Below, in pieces: positions 26,842-35,861 of a stretch of 50,250 nt of DNA. The DNA is from an uncultured Pedobacter sp. GTDB lineage: Bacteria > Bacteroidota > Bacteroidia > Sphingobacteriales > Sphingobacteriaceae. The notes under the pieces are model-generated. The model searched no databases and was not told the origin of the DNA. It saw only the letters and a list, made by a program, of their open reading frames with translations. Each line of letters begins with the position of its first letter. Position 1 is the stretch's first letter. The position numbers and the translations under genes were made by a program. The stretch is taken from the NCBI RefSeq assembly GCF_913776295.1, contig NZ_CAJYOJ010000062.1, positions 1 to 50,250 of the forward strand, read 5' to 3'.

Positions 26842-29100
26842 ATGCTAAAGAAAATATTTATCCTGTATATTACTGGTTTGATGATATCATCCACAGTGTA
26901 TGCACAGAAAAAATCCTTAACAAGTTACGTAAACCCTTTTATTGGCTCTGAAGATCATGGCCATGTTTTTGTTGGAGCAAATGTACCCTTTGGCGCAGTA
27001 CAGCTTGGTCCTTCGCAAATTGGCCGTAGCTGGGATAAATTTAACGGTTGGGACTGGTGTTCCGGTTATAATTACCTAAGTGAGGAAATTCTGGGATTTA
27101 CCCATACACACTTAAGCGGAACGGGTATAGGCGACCTGAACGACATTATGGTTGTACCGGCGAATGGAGCGCTACAACTGTATCCCATGAAGTTCAATAA
27201 GCCTGAAACCGGTTATGGTTCGCTGTTTAGCAAAAAAACAGAGGTATGCCACCCGGGCTATTACGCCGTTCACTTAGACAAATATAATGTAGACGCCAAA
27301 CTTACAGCTACAGAACGTGTGGGTATTCACCAATATCACTACAATAAAACAGACAATGCCCACCTTTTGATTGATCTTGGATTTTCCATGAACTGGGATA
27401 GACCTGTGAAAACTTTTATTAAAAAGGTAAACGACTCGACCTATACGGGCTATAGGTTCTCTAAAGGATGGGCCAGCGATCAGCGCCTGTATTTTGCCTT
27501 GAGAACCTCACAGCCAATTATTAAATCTGCTTTTTATGCGGATAGTACACTTCAGCAATCACAGCAGGTAGAGGGTATACATTCCAAAGTGGCCTTGTTC
27601 TTCGACGCCGCTAAAAATCCTGACCTGACGGTAAAAGTTGCCTTATCGCCCGTAAGCGAGGGGAATGCACTTGCCAATATGAAGGCAGAGGCAGCGTCAG
27701 GCAGTTTCAGCAAATACCGCCAACAGTCAGATCGGGCTTGGGAAAAGATCCTTTCTAAAATTATGGTATCGGATAAAAGCGAGCGGAATAAAGAGATCTT
27801 TTATACTGCACTTTTCCATATGTATTACGGACCCACCTTGTTTAACGATGCCAATGGCGATTACAGGGGAACGGATAAGAAAGTTTATCAGCGGGCACCG
27901 TTCCGTAACCTGACAACGATGTCGATCTGGGACATTTACCGCGGATGGAGCCCGTTTATGACTATTGTGCAGCCCGATTTAATTAAAGACATTGTAAAAT
28001 CGATGCTGGCGATCCACCAGCAACAGGGCAGGCTTCCGGTTTGGCCTTTGGTGGGCAGTGAAACCGACTGTATGGTTGGTAATCCTGCCATCATTATCCT
28101 GGCTGATGCTTTTGGGAAAGGTCTGATCGAGGAGGCTCAGAAAGAAAAAATCTATCAGGCGATGAAACATACAGCCACGCGCGATTCAATGGGTCTTCAA
28201 TACCTGAATAAACTGACCTATATCCCTTCTGACAAGATGCACGAATCGGTAGCCTGGGCGATGGAATATGCCATTGCTGATGCAGGCATTGCAAAAGTGG
28301 CGCGTTTATTGAAAAAGCAGGATGATGCGGTATATTTTACCAAAAGAAGCCAGCTATACAAACTGTATTTCGACAAGGCTACAGGTTTTTTCAACGGTCG
28401 TTTGGCCGATGGTTCATTCAAACACCCACTTGATCCCGTATATGCTAAACCCGAAACTTCCGATTTTACCGAAGGCAATGCCTGGCAGTATTTGTTTTTC
28501 GTACCACAAGATGTACATAGTCTGGTGACGCTTTTAGGGGGGGAGGCCAGTTTTAAAAAACGCCTGGATAATTTGTTTACCATGTCTTCCAGGCAACATG
28601 AAAGTGCTGCGCCGGATATTTCAGGGTTAATCGGACAATATGCTCACGGCAATGAACCGAGTCATCATATTACTTATCTATATAACTACATTGGGCAGCC
28701 ATCCAGAACCGCTGAGCTTATTCGTGAAGTAATGGAAAAATTTTACACCACAAAGCCTGATGGTTTGAGTGGAAATGAAGATGTAGGGCAGATGAGTGCC
28801 TGGTATGCCTTTAGCGCCCTTGGGATGTATGCGGTTAATCCTCTGGAGGGGAAGTATGTGTTTGGTTCGCCGTTGTTTCAAAGTGCAAAAATCAATCTCG
28901 GCAATCAAAAAACTTTTGAGATCATTTCGGTCCATAACAGCATTCAAAACAAGTATATCCAGAAAGTGGAACTGAATGGAAAACCTTATCCTTATTCCTA
29001 TATTCTGCATAAAGACGTGTTGAGCGGTGGTAAGCTCGTATTTTATATGGGGGCTAAGCCCGGCACTGTGTATGGGAAGGGTACAAAAGCGAGGCCATAA
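26842..29100 (+). CDS. GH92 alpha-mannosidase
   Basis: The 752-residue protein has a signal peptide (FILYITGLMISSTVYAQ). Family motifs run from YVNPFIGSEDHGHVFVGA and GFTHTHLSGTGIGDLND in the N-terminal beta domain to SIWDIYRGWSPF, LVGSETDCMVGNP and SGNEDVGQMSAWYAFSALG in the (alpha/alpha)6 barrel. GH92 enzymes are calcium-dependent exo-alpha-mannosidases that trim N-glycans, yeast mannan or similar chains, usually in the periplasm. No SusCD pair is adjacent. It stands alone ahead of the broken sigma factor, M19 and GH3 genes. Confidence 0.95.
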   Translation: MLKKIFILYITGLMISSTVYAQKKSLTSYVNPFIGSEDHGHVFVGANVPFGAVQLGPSQIGRSWDKFNGWDWCSGYNYLSEEILGFTHTHLSGTGIGDLNDIMVVPANGALQLYPMKFNKPETGYGSLFSKKTEVCHPGYYAVHLDKYNVDAKLTATERVGIHQYHYNKTDNAHLLIDLGFSMNWDRPVKTFIKKVNDSTYTGYRFSKGWASDQRLYFALRTSQPIIKSAFYADSTLQQSQQVEGIHSKVALFFDAAKNPDLTVKVALSPVSEGNALANMKAEAASGSFSKYRQQSDRAWEKILSKIMVSDKSERNKEIFYTALFHMYYGPTLFNDANGDYRGTDKKVYQRAPFRNLTTMSIWDIYRGWSPFMTIVQPDLIKDIVKSMLAIHQQQGRLPVWPLVGSETDCMVGNPAIIILADAFGKGLIEEAQKEKIYQAMKHTATRDSMGLQYLNKLTYIPSDKMHESVAWAMEYAIADAGIAKVARLLKKQDDAVYFTKRSQLYKLYFDKATGFFNGRLADGSFKHPLDPVYAKPETSDFTEGNAWQYLFFVPQDVHSLVTLLGGEASFKKRLDNLFTMSSRQHESAAPDISGLIGQYAHGNEPSHHITYLYNYIGQPSRTAELIREVMEKFYTTKPDGLSGNEDVGQMSAWYAFSALGMYAVNPLEGKYVFGSPLFQSAKINLGNQKTFEIISVHNSIQNKYIQKVELNGKPYPYSYILHKDVLSGGKLVFYMGAKPGTVYGKGTKARP

Positions 29101-29136
29101 TTTATTGATGTATCTCCTTTAACGGTAAAGATGCGT

Positions 29137-29250
29137 AGAATATCATGATATTCTGATTGTAATTTCCAAAATTGATATGATTTGGCCTGTGTAATTCTAT
29201 ATGTTTCATCGAAACGTCTGCCTTTGGATACTCGGGATAAGTATCCAAAG
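29137..29250. repeat. Palindrome and hairpin in the spacer after GH92
   Basis: A perfect 18-bp palindrome AGAATATCATGATATTCT lies at 29137-29154. A hairpin with a perfect 11-bp stem, CTTTGGATACT / AGTATCCAAAG, and a 7-nt loop lies at 29222-29250. Neither has the T-run of a clear terminator. No gene is visible in this spacer. Confidence 0.6.
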
Positions 29251-29323
29251 CTGAAATGATAAAAAGCAAACATTCAATCCAGTAAATGAACTTATTTATC
29301 AATAAATTCCTTTCGTAGCTTAA

Positions 29324-29342
29324 TTTTACTAAGTTAGTAAAA
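29324..29342. promoter_or_regulatory. Operator-like palindrome TTTTACTAA-G-TTAGTAAAA
   Basis: A perfect 9+1+9 palindrome lies 12 bp upstream of the ATG of the broken sigma factor. Its ACTAA/TTAGT half-sites equal those before dinB, but the spacer is 1 bp rather than 5, so the binding protein may differ. Confidence 0.5.
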
Positions 29343-29354
29343 CGAATAATCCTT

Positions 29355-29597
29355 ATGCCGTTAAAAAAGGTTCAAGTTAATGAAGCCACTACGTCCGAAT
29401 GGAATGCCTTTAAAGGAGGGGATTGGAACGCTTACAGACAATTGTACAACACCCATTTAAAGGCACTTAATAATTACGGGCACGAATTCACCAGGGATGT
29501 GAGCCTGATCGAGGATGCGGTACACGATTTATTTGTGAATTTATAGGCCAGGCGGGCGCAACTAGGTAATCCCGTATTTCCCGAAAAAGAAAAATAA
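29355..29597 (+). pseudogene. Truncated ECF sigma-70 factor
   Basis: The frame starts at the ATG as a typical Bacteroidota ECF sigma region 2 (DWNAYRQLYNTHLKALNNYG, LIEDAVHDLFVNL). It hits TAG at 29544-29546 where relatives carry TGG (DLFVxLW). Reading on gives ARRAQLGNPVFPEKEK, still matching the family, up to a second stop at 29595. Regions 3-4, including the DNA-binding HTH, are missing, and the next gene starts 17 bp later. A nonsense mutation and a 3' deletion explain this. No FecR/SusC partner remains beside it. Confidence 0.8.
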
Positions 29598-29614
29598 CCA
29601 TTTAATAATTCAGC

Positions 29615-30685
29615 ATGTTTACGATAGACGCCCATTTGGATTTAAGCATGAACGCCCTGGAATGGAACCGTGATTTAACGAAGGAGGTTTCAGCCATCAA
29701 TCAGCGTGAAGCAGGATTAACCGACAAACCGGACCGTGCTCTGGCAACTGTGTCGCTACCAGAGCTGCGTAAAGGAAATATTGGTTTGGTAGTGGCCACA
29801 CAAATTGCGAGATACGTGGCGCCTGATAATCAATTGCCTGGCTGGCATTCGCCTGAACAGGCCTGGGCACAAACCCAGGGGCAGCTGGCCTGGTATAAAG
29901 CTATGGAAGATGCCGGTGAAATGTTTCAGGTTCATAACCTCGAAACAATGGAAAAACACGTCACCTTATGGCAAAATGATCAGCCATCGGGTGAAAAGCC
30001 TGTCGGTTATATCCTCAGTCTGGAAGGTGCAGATTCATTTGTTACGCCACAACATCTCGAACGGGCATGGCACAACGGTTTACGGGCGGTTGGCCCTGCG
30101 CATTATGGTCCGGGCCGCTATGCACAGGGAACGGATGCGACAGGTAAAATGACTGCATTAGGGCATCAATTGTTAAAGGAAATGGAGCGGTTAAAAGTCA
30201 TTCTAGACGCTACGCATTTATGTGATGATAGTTTTTGGGATGCCCTGGGCCGTTTCAACGGACACATCTGGGCTTCGCACAATAATTGTCGCAGTTTGGT
30301 AAACCATAACAGACAGTATAGCGATGAGCAGATTAAGGCGCTTATTGAGCGCGGCGCCGTTATCGGGGCAGCATTAGATGCCTGGATGATGGTGCCTAAC
30401 TGGCAACGTGGAGTTTCGCAACCTAAGGCGATGAATTGCAAACTTGAAGTGATGATTGATCATATTGACCACATTTGTCAGCTTGCAGGCAATGCATTAC
30501 ATGTGGGGATTGGTTCAGATCTGGATGGTGCCTTCGGCAAAGAACAGTGTCCTTACGATCTCGAAACCATTGCTGATTTACAGAAAGTACCTGATTTATT
30601 TATAAAAAGGGGCTATACCGATACGGATGTCGAAAACCTGATGCACGGAAACTGGTTACGTTTTCTGAGAAAGGCCTGGGCATAA
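29615..30685 (+). CDS. Membrane dipeptidase, peptidase family M19
   Basis: The 356-residue protein has the renal-dipeptidase fold: metal ligands in TIDAHLDLSM, bridging Glu in ILSLEGADSF, LRAVGPAHYG, then the His pairs in DATHLCDDSF and WASHNNCRSL, and IGSDLDGAFG at the end. It lacks a signal peptide, so it is probably cytoplasmic. The family hydrolyses dipeptides, including D-amino-acid dipeptides. The GH3 gene starts 11 bp after its stop, suggesting co-transcription. Confidence 0.92.
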   Translation: MFTIDAHLDLSMNALEWNRDLTKEVSAINQREAGLTDKPDRALATVSLPELRKGNIGLVVATQIARYVAPDNQLPGWHSPEQAWAQTQGQLAWYKAMEDAGEMFQVHNLETMEKHVTLWQNDQPSGEKPVGYILSLEGADSFVTPQHLERAWHNGLRAVGPAHYGPGRYAQGTDATGKMTALGHQLLKEMERLKVILDATHLCDDSFWDALGRFNGHIWASHNNCRSLVNHNRQYSDEQIKALIERGAVIGAALDAWMMVPNWQRGVSQPKAMNCKLEVMIDHIDHICQLAGNALHVGIGSDLDGAFGKEQCPYDLETIADLQKVPDLFIKRGYTDTDVENLMHGNWLRFLRKAWA

Positions 30686-30696
30686 TTTGAATAGAT

Positions 30697-33090
30697 ATGA
30701 ATAAAAAAATACAAATGGCCTTAGGCCTGCTTTTAACATTTTTAAATTTATGTACTGCAGCTTTTGCACAAAACAAAAGCACAACTCCGTTATATAAAAA
30801 TGCTAAAGCACCTATAGAAAATCGAATCAAGGATTTGCTTTCGCGGATGACGGTGGAGGAAAAAGTAGGGCAGATTTCCATGCCATTGGGCTGGCCTATG
30901 TACAACAAAAGCGGTAACGAGGTTGAGGTAAGTGAGGCCTTTAAGAAATCACTAAAGGAATCTTATACCGGCATGTTGTGGGCCACACTCCGCGCTGATC
31001 CCTGGACGAAAAAGACCCTGGCAAATGGGTTAAATCCTGAAATGGCCGCGAAGGCGACGAATGCCATCCAGAAGTATGCGATCGAAAATACGCGTTTGGG
31101 GATCCCGGTATTGCTTTCTGAAGAAGCACCGCATGGACATATGGCTATCGGTACTACTGTTTTTCCAACTTCAATAGGGCAGAGCAGTACATTTAATCCG
31201 GAGTTGATTGAGCGGATGGCTAAAGCAATTGCCGAAGAAACCCGCGTGCAGGGCGGACATGTTGGTTATGGCCCGGTGCTAGACCTCGCGCGCGAACCCA
31301 GGTGGTCGAGAGTGGAAGAAACCTACGGAGAGGACCATGTACTGATCAGCAGAATGGGCGAAGCAATGGTGAAAGGTTTACAGGGAAAATCGATTAATAG
31401 TGGTGTAAATGTAGTGGCCACCCTGAAACATCTGGCTGCCTATGGTGCACCGGAGGGCGGACATAACGGAAGCAGTATTAACCTGGGACTGCGCACTTTG
31501 CATCAGTTTTACCTTCCACAGTTTAAAGCTGCAGTTAAAGCCGGGGTTTTATCGGTGATGACTTCATACAATTCTATTGATGGCATTCCCTGCTCATCAA
31601 ATGAAATGTTGCTTAAAGATGTACTGATTAAAGATTGGGGTTTTAAGGGCTTTGTGGTTTCTGATCTGAACAGCATTTCGGGATTGAAATCGAACCATCG
31701 CGTTGCCGAAACAGCGGCAGATGCAGCTGCATTGGCTATTAATGCTGGTTTAGATGCCGATTTGAGTGGGGTAGGTTACGGAAAGGCTTTGCTTGATGCA
31801 ATTAATCAAGGAAAAGTTTCTGCAAAGGTACTGGATACCGCCGTGAGCAGGGTGCTGCGGATAAAGTTTCGGATGGGTTTATTCGAAAACCCTTATGTTG
31901 ATCCACAGGTGGCTAAGCAAAAAGTGAGAAATGCAGAAAAAGTTGACCTGGCACGTGAGGTGGCCCGGGAATCTGTTATTTTATTGAAAAATCAGAACCA
32001 GTTGCTTCCACTAAGTAAAAAACTGAAAAGTATTGCCGTTATAGGCCCAAATGCCGATAATGTTTACAACCAGTTAGGTGATTACACGGCGCCTCAGGCA
32101 GCAGGTAATGTCATCACGGTTTTACAGGGGATTAAAAACAAACTCGGCGAAACAACCAGGATCAATTATGTAAAAGGTTGTGCCATCCGCGATACGCTTT
32201 CGAGCGAGATTGATGACGCAGTTACGGCAGCCAAAAAATCTGATGCGGTGATAATCGTGTTAGGTGGCTCGAGCGCCCGTGATTTTAAAACGGAGTATAT
32301 TGAAACGGGTGCGGCTAAAGTGAATGCAAAAGCAGAAATTCTTAGCGATATGGAAAGCGGTGAAGGATATGATAGAGCAACACTTGATTTGATGGGCGAC
32401 CAGATGAAGTTGCTAAAGGCAGTAATGAAAACAGGGAAACCCGTTGTACTGGTGTTGATTAAGGGAAGGCCTTTAAATTTAAACTGGGCTGCAGAAAATG
32501 TTCCGGCTATGCTGGATGCCTGGTACCCGGGACAGGAAGGTGGTAACGCAATTGCTGATGTGCTCTTTGGAGATTATAACCCTGCAGGAAGGTTGAGCAT
32601 TTCAGTTCCTAAATCTGTTGGCCAGTTGCCCGTTTACTATAATGCAAGTTATCCGGAAAAGCATGATTATATAGAAATGGATGCTAAGCCTTTATACCCT
32701 TTCGGGTATGGGTTAAGTTATACCACCTTTGCTTACCAGAATCTTCAGGTAGAGTCTCGTCCCGGTCAAAAAACAGTAACGGTTAAAATAGACTTGAAAA
32801 ATACAGGGACAACAGATGGTGAGGAAGTGGTACAGCTTTATCTGCGGCATCAAAAATCATCGGTGGTAATGCCGGTTAAACAACTCATCAAGTTTAAAAG
32901 GGTGGTCTTGAAAGCGGGAGAACAAAAAAACATCACTTTTAGTATAGCGCCATCAGATCTTGAAATTTATAACCAGAAGATGCAATGGCAAGTAGAACCA
33001 GGAACTTATCATTTAATGGTGGGTAGTTCATCAGAAGATATTAAACTTGAAAAGGATTTCGTGGTATATCAATCGGGTATATTTCGTTAG
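30697..33090 (+). CDS. GH3 beta-glucosidase-type glycoside hydrolase
   Basis: The 797-residue protein has a signal peptide (MALGLLLTFLNLCTAAFAQ). The TIM-barrel domain (about 45-400) carries GPVLDLAREPRWSRVEETYG, KHLAAYG, and the nucleophile Asp in FVVSDLNSI, where family members more often read SDW. The C-terminal alpha/beta sandwich (about 420-640) and a fibronectin III-like domain (about 690-785, PFGYGLSYTTF) follow. It should release beta-linked glucose or xylose residues in the periplasm. It is linked to the M19 gene upstream. Confidence 0.94.
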   Translation: MNKKIQMALGLLLTFLNLCTAAFAQNKSTTPLYKNAKAPIENRIKDLLSRMTVEEKVGQISMPLGWPMYNKSGNEVEVSEAFKKSLKESYTGMLWATLRADPWTKKTLANGLNPEMAAKATNAIQKYAIENTRLGIPVLLSEEAPHGHMAIGTTVFPTSIGQSSTFNPELIERMAKAIAEETRVQGGHVGYGPVLDLAREPRWSRVEETYGEDHVLISRMGEAMVKGLQGKSINSGVNVVATLKHLAAYGAPEGGHNGSSINLGLRTLHQFYLPQFKAAVKAGVLSVMTSYNSIDGIPCSSNEMLLKDVLIKDWGFKGFVVSDLNSISGLKSNHRVAETAADAAALAINAGLDADLSGVGYGKALLDAINQGKVSAKVLDTAVSRVLRIKFRMGLFENPYVDPQVAKQKVRNAEKVDLAREVARESVILLKNQNQLLPLSKKLKSIAVIGPNADNVYNQLGDYTAPQAAGNVITVLQGIKNKLGETTRINYVKGCAIRDTLSSEIDDAVTAAKKSDAVIIVLGGSSARDFKTEYIETGAAKVNAKAEILSDMESGEGYDRATLDLMGDQMKLLKAVMKTGKPVVLVLIKGRPLNLNWAAENVPAMLDAWYPGQEGGNAIADVLFGDYNPAGRLSISVPKSVGQLPVYYNASYPEKHDYIEMDAKPLYPFGYGLSYTTFAYQNLQVESRPGQKTVTVKIDLKNTGTTDGEEVVQLYLRHQKSSVVMPVKQLIKFKRVVLKAGEQKNITFSIAPSDLEIYNQKMQWQVEPGTYHLMVGSSSEDIKLEKDFVVYQSGIFR

Positions 33091-33123
33091 GGGTATTCGG
33101 AAATCCTGAAAAAAATATAACCT

Positions 33124-33141
33124 CTGACAAACCGTTGTCAG
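33124..33141. promoter_or_regulatory. Hairpin CTGACAA-ACCG-TTGTCAG
   Basis: A perfect 7-bp stem lies between the GH3 stop and the VOC gene. There is no T-run, so it may be an operator or RNA-end stabiliser rather than a terminator. Confidence 0.35.
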
Positions 33142-33185
33142 CAGGCTCCCGGAAATTTGTCTAAAATAAATTAAAAAGACAAGTT

Positions 33186-33596
33186 ATGAATCTCCTTTCA
33201 ATCAGAATCATTACCAATGATGTAAGTAAATTATTGGAATTTTATGAGCAAATCACTCAACTAAAAGGTGTTCGTTATACGGAAGACTTTGCAGAACTTC
33301 AAACGGCAAATGCAACGCTCGCCATTGGGAGCACCAGAACTTTACAGTTTTTTGGCGGGAAGGAAGTTGCCAAAGCAGCCGAAAACCACTCGGCCATCAT
33401 CGAATTCATTACAGATGATGTAGACCGGATCTACCGGGAGCAATCCGCTTTTCTGGCCTCCTATTTATTGCAGGAACCAAAAAACATGCCTTGGGGGAAC
33501 CGTTCGCTTCTGTTCCGTGATCCCGATGGAAATCTGGTCAATTTTTTTACTCCGGTTAGCACCGATGCAATCCAAAAATTTGAGGGTAAGATTTAA
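33186..33596 (+). CDS. VOC / glyoxalase-bleomycin resistance fold protein
   Basis: The 136-residue protein has the paired beta-alpha-beta-beta-beta layout: SIRIITNDVSKLLEFYEQIT at the start and WGNRSLLFRDPDGNLVNFF at the end. Members include dioxygenases, isomerases and antibiotic-binding proteins; the reaction here cannot be told. The His usually found in the first strand is replaced (LLSIRI), while a Glu-type ligand may persist (AIIEFITDD). Confidence 0.85.
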   Translation: MNLLSIRIITNDVSKLLEFYEQITQLKGVRYTEDFAELQTANATLAIGSTRTLQFFGGKEVAKAAENHSAIIEFITDDVDRIYREQSAFLASYLLQEPKNMPWGNRSLLFRDPDGNLVNFFTPVSTDAIQKFEGKI

Positions 33597-33652
33597 GACC
33601 AGTAAAATCACTTAAAGTAATTGTGTAAAAGCACGCTTTAAATATGTATTAG

Positions 33653-33683
33653 AAGGGGATAGGGCACGATCTGATCCCCTTTT
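33653..33683 (+). terminator. Terminator after the VOC gene
   Basis: AAGGGGAT and ATCCCCTT form an 8-bp stem with a 13-nt loop, followed by TT. It may also serve the convergent gene. Confidence 0.6.
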
Positions 33684-33697
33684 CCCAAAAATATTAA

Positions 33698-34003
33698 TTA
33701 TTCAGCATCAATATTTCCATTCTCCAAATGGGCAATACGGAATATTTCTTTCGAAACAATCGCAATGTTTTCTTTTAGTTGATCCAGGTTACAATTTTTA
33801 GTGCCAATGAGAATGGGCAGTTCCATGATTTCTTCCATAAATTCCATTTTTAATGAACATCCTGGTGCATCTTCTGCGCTGCCTTTTAACTGGGAGAAAA
33901 TTTGGTCGGCTTCTTTTTTATCTTTGCCAAGCGACAATCTTCCATAGGTAATTTTACCAGCCGGGCCTTGAAGGCTGATGTAAATGGTGAAACGGGTTTC
34001 CAT
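33698..34003 (-). CDS. Small protein of unknown function
   Basis: This 101-residue protein begins METRFTIYISLQGPAG and ends LENGNIDAE. It is predicted to mix beta-strands (FTIYISLQGPAGKITYGRLS) with a C-terminal helix (LDQLKENIAIVSKEIFRIAH). No domain is recognised, and there is no signal peptide or membrane segment. It lies downstream of Hsp20 on the same strand, but a terminator separates them. Confidence 0.6.
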   Translation of the reverse strand: METRFTIYISLQGPAGKITYGRLSLGKDKKEADQIFSQLKGSAEDAPGCSLKMEFMEEIMELPILIGTKNCNLDQLKENIAIVSKEIFRIAHLENGNIDAE

Positions 34004-34052
34004 AATTAAACTGTTATTTCTTCAAATGGATATTGGTACTTGCTCAAATAAA

Positions 34053-34075
34053 AAGTGCCGCGTTTCGCGGCACTT
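34053..34075 (-). terminator. Terminator of the Hsp20 gene
   Basis: AAGTGCCGCG / CGCGGCACTT is a perfect 10-bp stem with a 3-nt loop. On the minus strand it is followed by TTTATTT. Confidence 0.9.
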
Positions 34076-34081
34076 GAAAAG

Positions 34082-34522
34082 TTATTGTATTTCGATCTGT
34101 CTGGAAACCGCTTTGGCTTCTTCCTTTTTAGGAATGTTAAGATGAAGTATTCCATCTGTATAAGAGGCCTGGATCCTTTCAGCATCAGCACTTTCTGGAA
34201 GGGTAAATGCTCTGGTAAATGCCGAATAACTGTATTCCCTTCTGTTATAGGTTTTGCCTTCGTTATTGTTTTCGGTATGCTGTTGGGTAGAAATGTTCAG
34301 CATATCCTTTTCAATGGATACTTTGAAATCATCTTTTTTTAGTCCCGGTGCAGCCAGTTCAATGTGGTATTCCTCATTCGTTTCGGAAATATTAACTGCT
34401 GGCACGCTGCTTAAGCGACGATCGGTGAAAAAAGTATCACCTAACACGGATTCGAAGATATCATTAAAGCCTGGCAATAATGAACTGTTCTTTTTTTCTG
34501 GATTGAATTTAACCAATGTCAT
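34082..34522 (-). CDS. Small heat shock protein, Hsp20/alpha-crystallin
   Basis: The 146-residue protein has an N-terminal arm (MTLVKFNPEKKNSSLLPGFN), the alpha-crystallin domain at about 40-135 (YHIELAAPGLKKDDFKVSIE, YNRREYSYSAFTRAFTLPES, YTDGILHLNIPKKE) and a C-terminal tail. It is an ATP-independent holdase chaperone. The start at 34522 is chosen because AAGGAG lies at proper spacing upstream on the minus strand; the longer frame to 34570 has none. Confidence 0.94.
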   Translation of the reverse strand: MTLVKFNPEKKNSSLLPGFNDIFESVLGDTFFTDRRLSSVPAVNISETNEEYHIELAAPGLKKDDFKVSIEKDMLNISTQQHTENNNEGKTYNRREYSYSAFTRAFTLPESADAERIQASYTDGILHLNIPKKEEAKAVSRQIEIQ

Positions 34523-34660
34523 AGTTTTTTCTCCTTTTAATGTTTTACTAATAAATGGACTATAAATCAATTAATTTATCACTTCAACCTTTTTAAAGGT
34601 TACGTTTACTGTATATCAAGTGCTGTGCCAAGGCCATTTTGAATAATATGAGACTGTTTT

Positions 34661-34699
34661 CACTGCAAAATTTTCATAAAAAATGAAAATTTTGCAGTG
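34661..34699. repeat. Perfect 17-bp stem-loop
   Basis: CACTGCAAAATTTTCAT (34661-34677) and its exact complement (34683-34699) enclose loop AAAAA. It overlaps the last codons and stop of the small minus-strand frame at 34674. It may be a terminator for that gene, though no T-run follows, or a protein-binding palindrome. Confidence 0.85.
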
Positions 34700-34964
34700 C
34701 AAATGCTGAAATTTTTTCAGTTAACAGGCACTCATTAGGGGCTCTTTTTCCAGGAATGGTGATGTGTTCATCTGCTGCTACAAAATATTCTAAATCTTGC
34801 AATCCGTTTTTTACCGTTTCCAGTTTTCCGGGAGAGATTGTAAATTTTAGCTTTGTGTCTATTTTCTGTGTTCCGTCGGTAGTAACCCTTACTCTCGCTT
34901 GACTGCTATGGTGGCCTTGTAGTGCAAATGTAATTTTACCGCTGCTTCTTCTGATACCATGCAT
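34674..34964 (-). CDS. Possible small protein of unknown function
   Basis: The 96-residue frame starts MHGIRRSSGKITFALQGHHS and continues with alternating beta-like stretches (SSQARVRVTTDGTQKIDTKL, LEYFVAADEHITIPGKR). No family is recognised. Its end (ALQNFHFL) is encoded by one arm of the 17-bp hairpin. The amino-acid pattern looks protein-like, but there is no homology or operon support. Confidence 0.4.
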   Translation of the reverse strand: MHGIRRSSGKITFALQGHHSSQARVRVTTDGTQKIDTKLKFTISPGKLETVKNGLQDLEYFVAADEHITIPGKRAPNECLLTEKISAFALQNFHFL

Positions 34965-35264
34965 CGGTGCATCACAGAATATTAAAAACGATTCTGATCT
35001 GAAAAACAAAAAATGGTTAGCAGGACTTTAATTTATCTGCAAAGAATGGAAATACTGTATCCAATTCTTTGGGATGATATGCTATAAAACAAGGTGAGTG
35101 AAGCAATGGTTTTAATCTTCATCTCCATTGCTACCTTAGGTGATGTAGTTTCAGGCAATGATTACTTCAGATTGATGTAACCTTAAATTTAACTGAAAAA
35201 GTTCCTAATCTTTTTTTGAAATATCCATTAAACCCTTAATTAGTCATTGCATCCTAAATAAGAT

Positions 35265-35819
35265 TTACTGTATACGTTCGAAATAGATGATATGATGATC
35301 GAAGATGCCCTGATAAGGATTCCCTTCCGCCCGGAAACCATTGGCTAAAAGAAATCGCTGACTGGTAGGCGTAGCAGATGTAGAAAAAATAATGCCCTGG
35401 TGATTACTGATTTTTTTAAGCAACAACCCTTTTAAGGCACTGCTAATTCCTTTTTTACGAACCGACTCAAGCGTAAACGAATGACCGATTTCTAAAAAGG
35501 GTTTTTCTATTTCGCTCGTAATCCCTGCTTTTTTATGCACCTCTTGTAGGTAAGATAACGTAGGTCTTTTGATGGCCGAAATGCCAACCAATTTTTTGTT
35601 ATAATAGCAAAATGCGAGAAATGCTGCATTAAAAATCTTTGCAGGAAGGTCGATTTTCGAAACTTTATTTCCTCTTTTTAATAATAAATAGAAGTGATGG
35701 AGCTCGAGCATCGAACAATCGTAAGGCCTTTTGATTTCAAAATGGCAGTTGATGAGAAAATTCAATTGATCATGAGGGTCCCGGTAAAATACCAGGCCGG
35801 TAGCAATATTTTGGTTCAT
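35265..35819 (-). CDS. GNAT-like acetyltransferase
   Basis: The 184-residue protein has a GNAT-style core: beta strand LEIGHSFTLESVRKKGISSA with the acetyl-CoA pyrophosphate loop RKKGIS, then ALKGLLLKKI, and a late strand with FLLANGFRAEG before YQGIFDHHIIYFER. The substrate is unknown. It is followed 42 bp upstream by another small minus-strand gene. Confidence 0.75.
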   Translation of the reverse strand: MNQNIATGLVFYRDPHDQLNFLINCHFEIKRPYDCSMLELHHFYLLLKRGNKVSKIDLPAKIFNAAFLAFCYYNKKLVGISAIKRPTLSYLQEVHKKAGITSEIEKPFLEIGHSFTLESVRKKGISSALKGLLLKKISNHQGIIFSTSATPTSQRFLLANGFRAEGNPYQGIFDHHIIYFERIQ

Positions 35820-35861
35820 CAGATAAGTTTAGGTCAGTGTAAAAATGCCGGTTAAAGCAGC

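Noticed and set aside
29043..29302. Minus-strand frames of 66-76 codons after GH92
   Set aside because: They overlap the GH92 end or cover hairpins, and have no recognisable protein pattern.
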